From: Barnesiella viscericola DSM 18177
GTDB lineage: Bacteria; Bacteroidota; Bacteroidia; Bacteroidales; Barnesiellaceae
DNA: 64,000 bases
Assembly: GCF_000512915.1 (NCBI RefSeq)
Contig: NZ_CP007034.1
Coordinates: 930,001 to 994,000, forward strand
Reading direction: 5' to 3'
The position numbers and the translations under genes are program-made. This document shows, piece by piece, positions 33,421-41,633 of the stretch. How positions within the stretch are numbered: the first letter of the stretch is position 1; each line of letters begins with the position of its first letter. The notes under the pieces are model-generated. The model was not told where the DNA came from and made no database searches. It saw nothing but the letters and a program-made list of their open reading frames with translations.

Positions 33421-36400
33421 TTAATTCTTCATTACCTTCAAGGAGATTACATTGCCCTCGGCATTCACTGCCTTCACAATGTAAATACCTTTACTCATGT
33501 TGGCCATCGAAATCGTACCGTCGGCATTCTCGGTGTCGAGTACCAATTGTCCCTGCATATTGAAGATCGATACCTGTTCTATATTTTCGGGGACATAGAG
33601 GGTCGAGGTCGATTGAGCATAGTAGATACCACCGTTGTCTTCTACCTCGGCAATACCCGAGCCACCCGATACCTTCTCGATCTTGAAGTCGTCGATAGCA
33701 ATGATACCCGAGTTGGCTGCCGTAGCAAGGAACTTGAAATAGAAGCAGTAGTCCACCATATCATACTTGGGAGTATATTTTACAAGATACTTGGTCCACT
33801 CCTTGGCAGGCTCGGTCATGGCTTGCAGCAACGGCAATTCAATGCCGCTTTCATCTTGTGTATAGGCTTCATAAAGGCCACCTATCGTAATGTTCTCACC
33901 GTTACCCGGCATATACAAGTAGTAGGAGATTTCGTAGGTCTTACCCACTTCGAGCGAGAAATAAGGCGTATACAGAAGCTCGTCTCTTGCACCCGAAGTG
34001 TACTCGTTGGCGACAACAGCATATTCGCCCGAGTGAGCAGCCACGGTATTTTCGGGCATGGTAGTTACCCGGAAGAGAGCAGAGCTCGAGGTACGGCAAC
34101 CCCACTTGTTGGGGAAGAGCGTAGACTCGTTAATATCGATACGGTTCTCAAAGTCCTGCTCGTAGGGAAGCTCTTCCGGCTCGTTCGAAGTCATCAGACG
34201 CATCACCTTGAAGCTCTTCACCTGAACCTTCGAACCGTTTTCGCTCTCGACATGGATACCGAAATAGTTGCTTTCGTCCTCGGGGAGGAAAGTACCACCG
34301 ACTTCCATCAAGGCATAGTTGCTCAATATGACATTGTCGAAGCTGTAAATTACCTCGGTCTGATCTTTCACACTCGAACCGTTACCGCGGGTGAAAGTAA
34401 CATCGGCATATTGGTCGACATCGGTCATAAACTCGCACAATACATAGTACGATTTGCCCGGCTTCAAAGTAAGTTCGGGCGAGATGAGCCACTCGTCTTT
34501 TCCAGTGGTCGTCATGGCCGACTCGGCATGAGCCCAGGTATTGTTGTCTTCATCGGCATCGATAGCGGTCCATTCATTGTCACCCTCGGTGAAATCGGCC
34601 ACATAGGCACGCTCTTTCAGGTAACCGTCGGTAAAGCTGCTGAGCGAAACCACGGCAGTCGTGGCAGGGCCGGCCTCGGTATCGATGCAAGGCACAAATT
34701 TATAAATCTTTTGGCCTGTGAATTTATCAAAGTCGGCATAAGTATAGGTAAACGACATGGGGATACCCGTTTCGGCATCGACCGTACTTGCGTCGGGCAT
34801 AACCACCGTAGGCTCGGCAATGAGTTCGGTGCCGTCATAAATTTGAGTCTTTATGACAGAACCCTTTTGTATCGTTTCGCCGTCGACATCGACAAGGGGG
34901 TGATTCCAGCTGAAGATTATGCTTTGATTGGAGCTGATAACCATAGCCCTTGCATTCATGACAGCTGCCGGCTTCACAGGTTCAATCTCAACGATTTGGT
35001 CTACGGCAAAATCGTCAATCTTAATATCGACATCGCTGGCACCATCGCTCGTGACTTTGATTACGAAGCAATACTCGGCAGCCTCATCGACGGTAAGGTC
35101 GAAGCTCTTTTCTTCCCAGCTGGTCATGCCGGTCTGACTATTCACCTCGAAGACGGGCTCGCCCACGATGCTCTCTTGATTTTGATCCGTAGCTTTGTAA
35201 ATGGCAATAGAATTATTGGCTTTCCCGCTCAACTGGAACATATTGAACTGGAAGCTAACCGTGTAGACATTACCCGGTTCGAACGAGAACTTGGGCGTAT
35301 AGGCCACCTCTTCCCGTGCCTCGGGAGCATTGCCCTTAACCATCAAGGCATTGGGCAGCGAATAGGCTTTCATATAAATCGAAGCAGCTTGAGAGACATC
35401 GCGCACATAGAAACCAAGCTCATCGCTGCTGCGTTCCATTCTCCAACCGGTGGGTATTTCGGTATTTTTGTCGAAATTCTCGAAATAGGGAAGCTCCATC
35501 ACCGGTGCCTCTTGATACTCTTGAATGTAGCATACGTTTACATTTCTCACACGCATACCGTTTTCTATATTACCGGCTTGGAAACCTATATAATAGGTAC
35601 CGGCGGTCTCTACGCTGAACTGCGGCGTGCTCGTGCTTACGAACCCGTTGTAGTAAATGTTGTTGAGCGACAGAAGCTCGGTATCCATGTTATCAGCGGT
35701 TTGAGCATCGCCCAACCATACTTGGAGGTTGCCTGCAAACGATGCACTTGTAGCTACATCGAATTTAACGACATAACGCTTGCCCGGTTCGAGTTGTACA
35801 CCCGGAGTAATGGCCCAGTCGTTGTGGTCGCCCGAGCTGGTCGTAGGAATGGTGATAGCCGAGACCGAATAGTTCCACGTGCCACCGCCGTCCTTATTTT
35901 CGATAACCCATTTTGCAAAATCGTCGGCCGTATCCAAAGGTATATCCTGCAACAGAATTGCCTCGCCATTGATATCGTCGAGGTTGATGCTTGCTTCGAC
36001 AGGCAACGACTCTATGTCGTTAATCGAAGCTACGACACGATACAGAGCCATACCGCTGAATTGGGCAGGAGAATAGGTATAGGTATCTTTTTCACCGACA
36101 GCGCGGTCTTCCAAGGTAGCCACCTTAACACCGTTTTCATAAATCGTGATGTCGAGAGTTTCGATAATAGGAGCTTCGGTGACATCGAACGCGGGGTTGG
36201 TCCAGTTCAAGGTTACCGTTTGCTCTTTATGATTGGAAGAAACTCTCAAACCGTCTACCGGTTGGGGCTTGGCTTTCGAGGTTTGCGATACCGAAATCTT
36301 ATCCAACGAAATGATGCCGTTGGGATTGGCCGTTGTCAGGTTGAAACCTATATACACATTGCCCGACTGGCTGCAAGTCAAACGAATCACTTTGTCTACC

Positions 36401-37758
36401 GACCCGCTGCCCAAATTGATGCTTTCGGTCGTAAGACTGTTGGTCATGCCTGCGGCCGTAGGAGTAGTACCCCATTTGATAACAACCTCGTCGGCATCGA
36501 ATGCACCGGCTTGCGAGAGGGTGTAACGAATCACGTAGTCGTTGCCGGCAACCATATTCAAGGCCGGCGTGATGAGCCAGTCGTTGGCTTCGCCTATGGC
36601 CATGTTGCCATTATATGCAGGACCGGCATAACCTTCTTCCATGGCCCATTTCACACCATCGGTGTTGCTATCGATGACAGTCCAGCCATTAAGAGGCTCG
36701 CTCTCGTCAAACCGGGTCGAATAAATTTCGTTCTCCTCGGGCATCACCTCTACATATTTATCTATGGCAAACGATTGTAGTATCAGAGTTTTTCCACCCG
36801 TAGTCGATGTGTTATGGAACGAGAAATAGTAGTTGCCACTCGATGTCGGGGTAAAGATAATTTCCTCTACGTTTTCTCCTATTTGTTCAAAGTCAAGCTG
36901 TTTGATGGCCTGCATTTGAGCCTTATCGGTACCTTGTGTAAGAGTAACGACATCGTAATCCTCGGGAGTACCGTCTATCGCAATATTGGTTGTAATCTTA
37001 TAAGCTACACCACCCTCGAGAGTTACCTGCGGCGAGAAAAAATCGTCATCGTGCGATCCCATACCGAGCACAACGCCGATGCCGCTCGATGGAGTCCAAG
37101 TCTGGCCGTCATCGTTGTTGTCGGCCGATGTCCAATTTTCAGAATTATTTAAAAAGTCGATGCTGTAAGGCACTTCTACGACAACCTCTTCGGGAGTCTC
37201 GCCCGAATTATCGCCTTCGTATAGTTTGAATTCAAACAAGTAAACTTGGCTATTTTCTACCGGACTTGTGGCATGAAAAGCGAAATAATAGGTACCCGTT
37301 GAAGGCACACCCAGCTGCATTCGTTGTGCAGGCGGATAAGTCCAGGTTTCGTCCAAAGTGATGGTCTTGAGAGACCGGAACGTAGTCATATCGGTATTGG
37401 AAGTACCACACTCAAAGGTAAGAACAGGTGTTGCTCCATTATACCAGGCACACGTATTGAACTCGATAGTATAGGTCTTACCTTGTTCAAGTGCGAATGC
37501 CGGTGAAACATAGTAGTCGTTGCTAGCCGACTTATAATCCGAAACCAACGCCACAGTTGAGTAATACGTGCCTTGGATATAGGCTACCCTAGATTTATAC
37601 ATCCACGTAGTCCCCGGAGTCGGACTATTGTCGACCGCCGTCCAGCCTTCCTGGCTATTGCCAAAATTAATCGAATACGGCAACGCGGTCTGCGCTTTAC
37701 CGACATTTATTCCCAAGAAGAGAACAAATGCAATCGCTACAAGTATTAGTTTTCTCAT
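33421..37758 (-). CDS. Giant secreted protein with seven choice-of-anchor J (cleaved adhesin) domains, T9SS-sorted
   Basis: This 1445-residue protein has signal peptide MRKLILVAIAFVLFLGINVG. I count about seven copies of the choice-of-anchor J or cleaved-adhesin fold, each opening with a P-Y-x-x-x-F type strand (LPYSINFGNSQEGW, VPYSIDFLNNSENW, LPYFENFDKNTEIP, LPYEQDFENRIDIN) and followed by a D-x-W-x-(I/S)-(S/T)-P box and E-x-G-K-x-Y. Fibronectin-like linkers lie between some. The last 70 residues are a T9SS type A domain (VSIFNMQGQLVLDT, MSKGIYIVKAV, SLKVMKN). In Porphyromonas such domains occur in haemagglutinin/gingipain adhesins. The ligand here is unknown. It is the first gene of the operon. 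Confidence 0.82.
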   Translation of the reverse strand: MRKLILVAIAFVLFLGINVGKAQTALPYSINFGNSQEGWTAVDNSPTPGTTWMYKSRVAYIQGTYYSTVALVSDYKSASNDYYVSPAFALEQGKTYTIEFNTCAWYNGATPVLTFECGTSNTDMTTFRSLKTITLDETWTYPPAQRMQLGVPSTGTYYFAFHATSPVENSQVYLFEFKLYEGDNSGETPEEVVVEVPYSIDFLNNSENWTSADNNDDGQTWTPSSGIGVVLGMGSHDDDFFSPQVTLEGGVAYKITTNIAIDGTPEDYDVVTLTQGTDKAQMQAIKQLDFEQIGENVEEIIFTPTSSGNYYFSFHNTSTTGGKTLILQSFAIDKYVEVMPEENEIYSTRFDESEPLNGWTVIDSNTDGVKWAMEEGYAGPAYNGNMAIGEANDWLITPALNMVAGNDYVIRYTLSQAGAFDADEVVIKWGTTPTAAGMTNSLTTESINLGSGSVDKVIRLTCSQSGNVYIGFNLTTANPNGIISLDKISVSQTSKAKPQPVDGLRVSSNHKEQTVTLNWTNPAFDVTEAPIIETLDITIYENGVKVATLEDRAVGEKDTYTYSPAQFSGMALYRVVASINDIESLPVEASINLDDINGEAILLQDIPLDTADDFAKWVIENKDGGGTWNYSVSAITIPTTSSGDHNDWAITPGVQLEPGKRYVVKFDVATSASFAGNLQVWLGDAQTADNMDTELLSLNNIYYNGFVSTSTPQFSVETAGTYYIGFQAGNIENGMRVRNVNVCYIQEYQEAPVMELPYFENFDKNTEIPTGWRMERSSDELGFYVRDVSQAASIYMKAYSLPNALMVKGNAPEAREEVAYTPKFSFEPGNVYTVSFQFNMFQLSGKANNSIAIYKATDQNQESIVGEPVFEVNSQTGMTSWEEKSFDLTVDEAAEYCFVIKVTSDGASDVDIKIDDFAVDQIVEIEPVKPAAVMNARAMVISSNQSIIFSWNHPLVDVDGETIQKGSVIKTQIYDGTELIAEPTVVMPDASTVDAETGIPMSFTYTYADFDKFTGQKIYKFVPCIDTEAGPATTAVVSLSSFTDGYLKERAYVADFTEGDNEWTAIDADEDNNTWAHAESAMTTTGKDEWLISPELTLKPGKSYYVLCEFMTDVDQYADVTFTRGNGSSVKDQTEVIYSFDNVILSNYALMEVGGTFLPEDESNYFGIHVESENGSKVQVKSFKVMRLMTSNEPEELPYEQDFENRIDINESTLFPNKWGCRTSSSALFRVTTMPENTVAAHSGEYAVVANEYTSGARDELLYTPYFSLEVGKTYEISYYLYMPGNGENITIGGLYEAYTQDESGIELPLLQAMTEPAKEWTKYLVKYTPKYDMVDYCFYFKFLATAANSGIIAIDDFKIEKVSGGSGIAEVEDNGGIYYAQSTSTLYVPENIEQVSIFNMQGQLVLDTENADGTISMANMSKGIYIVKAVNAEGNVISLKVMKN

Positions 37759-38198
37759 ATCAACTATTATTTAATGTGTATATTTGTTCGCATACGCAAG
37801 TTATAAAAATTTAAAATCATGCATATCTTAATATTCATAAAATTTTACTTTATCACTCAGAATGAATTTATATACAATATTTTGCAAATAAAAAATTCCT
37901 CTTTTTATATTTATAAATCGCATTCCCAATGCTACTCAAAAACTGCTAAAAGGACTTTCCTTTACTTTATTTAATTTAATTTAATTCATTAAATCTTTCT
38001 ACCTTAAACAAAAAAGCCTGCACAAAGATATAACATTATTATAAAAAAAAGCAACTTTGCTTACTAAATTTACAACAAATCTCAAAAAAAGATAATATTC
38101 TGTTTCCAACCATAGCTTTGATGTCGCATTTTTCTACAAATGAACCTCAAAGTCAAATGCCGTGAATAACCGACCAGTAGGTCTCCTCAACCGAACGG
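37759..38198. other. AT-rich leader and divergence region, no gene
   Basis: It contains the promoter of the T9SS operon (38023-38054) and then a leader of roughly 255 nt that is very AT-rich and has no open frame of note. The remainder toward 38198 is the downstream end of the alcohol dehydrogenase gene region. Confidence 0.5.
38023..38054 (-). promoter_or_regulatory. Promoter of the T9SS cargo operon
   Basis: On the minus strand TTG (38054-38052), 21 nt, then TATCTTTG (38030-38023). Transcription should start near 38016. Confidence 0.6.
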
Positions 38199-39242
38199 CT
38201 ATCGACTCGGCGGCTCTATTGCCACCTTAATGACTCCGTCGCTCTTACTTTCAAAGAGACGATAAGCCTCATCGATACGGTCCAACGGGAAACGATGGGT
38301 AATAAGAGGTGTGGTATCGATCTGCCCCTCGGCAATCAAACGTAGTATCTCGGCACAGTCACACCCGTCTACCCCACCGGTTTTGAAAGTAAGGTTCTTG
38401 CCATACATGTCGGGCAACGGGAGTACCTGAGGCTTGTCATAGAGTGCGACAACCGTCACAATCGCATTGGGTCGGGCGCACTCCCAAGCCAATCGGAAGG
38501 TGTCGTCGCCCCCGGCCACCTCGATTACCACATCGGCACCACCATGCTCGCTATGAGACTTTACAAAAGCCGGGCAGCCGTCGGGAGTTGTCACAAGTAC
38601 CTGCGGATAATGTTCGCGCACAAACTGCAATCGCTCGGGGGATTTCTCGCATACGATTATCCGACGCGGAGCCTTCAACAGGGTGCACAAGAGGGTACAG
38701 ATACCGGTAGGACCGGCCCCGATGATGAGCACCGTGTCGTCGGGCGAAACTTCGGAGATGCGCGTAGCCCAAAAACCGGTAGCCAGAATATCACCCACGA
38801 AAAGCGCCTGCTCGTCGCTCACCCCATCGGGGATAAGGGTCAATCCGCAATCGGCATAGGGTACCCGCACATACTCGGCCTGACCGCCATCGATGCGACA
38901 ACCCAACGCCCACCCGCCATGAGGGTCGGTACAGTTGTTTACATATCCATGACGGCAGAAGAAGCACTCCCCGCAGAAGGTCTCGACATTCACCACTACC
39001 CGGTTGCCGGGAGAGAGCGACGTAATGGCCGAACCCACCTGCTCGACCACACCCACCATCTCGTGCCCCACGGTTATACCCGGCACAGCACGGGGCACAC
39101 TGCCATGCTTGATGTGCAGGTCGCTGGTACAGATACTGCCAAGCGTTACCCGCACGATGGCATCGCGCGGATCAATCAGTTGAGGCCGGGGTTTCTCGCA
39201 CAACTCAAACCGCCCCTTCTCTACATACGTATAAGCTAACAT
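38199..39242 (-). CDS. Zinc-dependent alcohol dehydrogenase
   Basis: This 347-residue medium-chain dehydrogenase has catalytic zinc ligands in SICTSDLHIKHGS (C38), the GHEMVG box (H60, E61), structural zinc cysteines C90, C93, C96 and C104, and a Rossmann motif in IIGAGPTGICTL. The fold is complete. It probably oxidises or reduces a secondary alcohol or polyol with NAD(P)H, but the substrate is not evident. The frame begins at 39278. An excellent AAAGGAGGT ribosome site just before 39242, rare in Bacteroidales, and the family alignment fix the start there. Such a site may mean the gene came from Firmicutes. Confidence 0.85.
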   Translation of the reverse strand: MLAYTYVEKGRFELCEKPRPQLIDPRDAIVRVTLGSICTSDLHIKHGSVPRAVPGITVGHEMVGVVEQVGSAITSLSPGNRVVVNVETFCGECFFCRHGYVNNCTDPHGGWALGCRIDGGQAEYVRVPYADCGLTLIPDGVSDEQALFVGDILATGFWATRISEVSPDDTVLIIGAGPTGICTLLCTLLKAPRRIIVCEKSPERLQFVREHYPQVLVTTPDGCPAFVKSHSEHGGADVVIEVAGGDDTFRLAWECARPNAIVTVVALYDKPQVLPLPDMYGKNLTFKTGGVDGCDCAEILRLIAEGQIDTTPLITHRFPLDRIDEAYRLFESKSDGVIKVAIEPPSR

Positions 39243-39421
39243 TGAAGTACCTCCTTTCCTCTCCTTTTTCACATTCAAAGATAGTGAAAGATAAGTGCAG
39301 AGCCAAGCGGGAATAGAGTTTTATTTCGACCGAGACAGATCTTGATTCGGGAATCTATGATAAACAATTATAAAAAAAGGAGATATCGCCCCCCTTATCA
39401 ATTAAATAATGTATAACAGAC

Positions 39422-39451
39422 TTGGGCATCTGTCCTTTTTTCGTACCTTTG
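39422..39451 (+). promoter_or_regulatory. Promoter of the FAD-dependent oxidoreductase gene
   Basis: TTG at 39422-39424, 19 nt, TACCTTTG at 39444-39451. The predicted start near 39458 leaves a leader of about 14 nt. Confidence 0.7.
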
Positions 39452-39471
39452 AAAAAGAGCAGCAAAATACC

Positions 39472-41334
39472 ATGAAAAGATTTATCTGTACATGGGCAAT
39501 AGTGGCACACACGCTATTCCTATTCTCACAAGAATTATTCGTAGAAGCCGAGAGTTTCAAGCACAAAGGCGGTTGGGTGGTAGACCAGCAGTTCATGGAC
39601 ATGATGGGATCTCCCTATCTCATGGCTCATGGAATGGGCGAAGCGGTCGACGACGCATATACCGATGTTGAATTTCCAGAACCGGGCACCTATCATGCCT
39701 ATGTGCGCACCTATAACTGGACCTCCCCGTGGAGCGACCATGACGGTCTCGGAAAATTCGCCCTGTATGTGGGCAATAAGAAACTGTCGTCCCCGCTGGG
39801 TTGCACCGGGACCACGTGGGACTGGCAATATGCCGGGAAGGTATCGGTAAAACAACCGAAAACCACATTACGATTAAAAGACCTCACCGGATTCAACGGC
39901 CGATGCGACGCAATCTACTTTACAAGAGACAAAAGCAAATTACCCCCGTCCGACCGGGACGCGCTTGCCGACTTTCGACGCGACCAACTTCATATACCCT
40001 CCGAACCGCTCTGTGCGGGAGAGTTTGACCTCGTAGTCGTCGGAGCCGGTGTGGCCGGCATGTGTGCGGCGGTATCGGCTTCGCGCCTGGGGTGTAAGGT
40101 AGCCCTTATCAATGACCGTCCGGTTGTCGGGGGGAACAACAGCTCCGAGATTCGGGTACACCTGGGTGGCCGCATAGAGAGCGGCCCCTACAAAGAGCTG
40201 GGCAACCTGATCAAGGAATTTGGCCCTGAAAAGGGCGGGAATGCACAACCGGCCCATTACTATGAGGATCAAAAGAAGATGGACTGGCTTCTCCAAGAGA
40301 AAAATATAAGCCTGTTTACCAACTACCATGTGAATGCCGTAAAAATGAACGGCAACAGAATTGAAGAGGTGATAGCCCAGCATATTGAAACGGGCGAGCG
40401 ACTCAGTTTCAAGGCTCCGCTGTTCTCCGACTGCACCGGCGATGGAAGCGTGGGATACCTTGCCGGAGCCGATTACAAGATGGGACGGGAGAGCCGTGAG
40501 GAATTCGGCGAAAGCACCGCCCCCGAAACCGCCGACAAAATGGTGATGGGAGCCTCGGTCCAGTGGTATTCTGTAGACTCGGATAAAAAGAGCGGCTTCC
40601 CGGTTTTCGACTACGGCCTCAATTTCAATGACATGAGTTGCGAAAAAGTCACCATGGGCGAATGGACTTGGGAGACCGGCATGAACCAGGATATGACAAC
40701 TGATTTTGAACAGATAAGAGACTATGGCCTACTGGTTGTCTATGCCAATTGGAGTTACCTGAAAAACCGATTGACACAAAATGATACCTATGCCAAAAAG
40801 AAACTGGGCTGGGTAGCCTACCTGGCCGGGAAAAGAGAGTCGCGTCGCCTCCTGGGCGATTATATCCTCAAAGAAGACGACATTCGCAAATACGTCATGC
40901 ACGAAGATGCTACGGCCGCCACTACCTGGTCGATAGACCTTCATTACCCCGACCCGGCAAATTCAAAATATTTCAAGGACAGGGAATTCAAATCCATTGC
41001 CAATCAAATGAATATCTATCCATACCCTATTCCGTACCGCTGCCTGTATTCCCGCAACATCGAGAATCTGTTCATGGCCGGCAGAAACATCAGTGTGACC
41101 CACGTGGCCCTCGGTACCGTCCGGGTAATGCGGACGACCGGCATGATGGGCGAAGTCGTGGGTATGGCAGCCTCAATCTGCAAGAAACACGAGGCAATGC
41201 CACGGCAGGTATACTGGTACCACTTAGACGAGTTAAAAAGCCTGATGAAAGAGGGCACCGGTGTGAAAGGATTACCCAACAACCAACAATACAACGAGGG
41301 TGGTACTCTCACTGAAAAACCCGAATTGAAATAA
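39472..41334 (+). CDS. Secreted FAD-dependent oxidoreductase (FAD_oxidored family)
   Basis: This 620-residue protein has an N-terminal signal peptide (MKRFICTWAIVAHTLFLFSQ). Residues 20-150 form a beta-sandwich, carbohydrate-binding-like region (VEAESFKHKGGW). An FAD-binding Rossmann fold follows (DLVVVGAGVAGMCAA, about 186-200) with the family box VVGGNNSSEIRVHLGG, a central DCTGDGSVGYLAGADYKMG motif and a C-terminal FMAGRNISVTHVALGTVR. This matches PF12831 enzymes found beside polysaccharide-degradation genes. It is probably periplasmic. The frame begins at 39409, but promoter and signal peptide both point to 39472. The substrate is unknown. Confidence 0.82.
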   Translation: MKRFICTWAIVAHTLFLFSQELFVEAESFKHKGGWVVDQQFMDMMGSPYLMAHGMGEAVDDAYTDVEFPEPGTYHAYVRTYNWTSPWSDHDGLGKFALYVGNKKLSSPLGCTGTTWDWQYAGKVSVKQPKTTLRLKDLTGFNGRCDAIYFTRDKSKLPPSDRDALADFRRDQLHIPSEPLCAGEFDLVVVGAGVAGMCAAVSASRLGCKVALINDRPVVGGNNSSEIRVHLGGRIESGPYKELGNLIKEFGPEKGGNAQPAHYYEDQKKMDWLLQEKNISLFTNYHVNAVKMNGNRIEEVIAQHIETGERLSFKAPLFSDCTGDGSVGYLAGADYKMGRESREEFGESTAPETADKMVMGASVQWYSVDSDKKSGFPVFDYGLNFNDMSCEKVTMGEWTWETGMNQDMTTDFEQIRDYGLLVVYANWSYLKNRLTQNDTYAKKKLGWVAYLAGKRESRRLLGDYILKEDDIRKYVMHEDATAATTWSIDLHYPDPANSKYFKDREFKSIANQMNIYPYPIPYRCLYSRNIENLFMAGRNISVTHVALGTVRVMRTTGMMGEVVGMAASICKKHEAMPRQVYWYHLDELKSLMKEGTGVKGLPNNQQYNEGGTLTEKPELK

Positions 41335-41356
41335 CCACCTGTAATTTTTACATGGC

Positions 41357-41391
41357 AGTGCGGGCCGAAACATCGTGCCCGCACTTTTTTT
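41357..41391 (+). terminator. Terminator of the FAD oxidoreductase gene
   Basis: Perfect 9-bp stem AGTGCGGGC/GCCCGCACT with an 11-nt loop, followed by TTTTTTT. Confidence 0.9.
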
Positions 41392-41604
41392 ACTCCGTTT
41401 AATGCCGCCCCGATGCCCCACATCACCTTCACTTCAAACGCTCCGCGCGACAAGATCATCGGGTCACCGATTTCCTTCTACCGGTGATTTTCGTCGATGC
41501 ACGTAGTCGCTTTGGCAAGGCATCTGCGCACAGAAACAAAGCATTACACCCCAACAAAAACAAATCCTTTCGTCAAAAACCAAACATTCTATGCTCTTTT
41601 TCAT

Positions 41605-41612
41605 TATTTTTG
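41605..41612 (+). promoter_or_regulatory. Probable -7 element of the AsmA-like gene
   Basis: TATTTTTG fits TAnnTTTG and lies 21 nt before the start codon. No -33 element is clear. Confidence 0.45.
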
Positions 41613-41633
41613 TAAAAAGAAACAGGAATCGAC

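Noticed and set aside
33409-36780. Plus-strand open frame of 1123 codons
   Set aside because: It is exactly antisense to the 1445-residue T9SS protein, whose codon use keeps the opposite frame open. It has no signal peptide or known domain.
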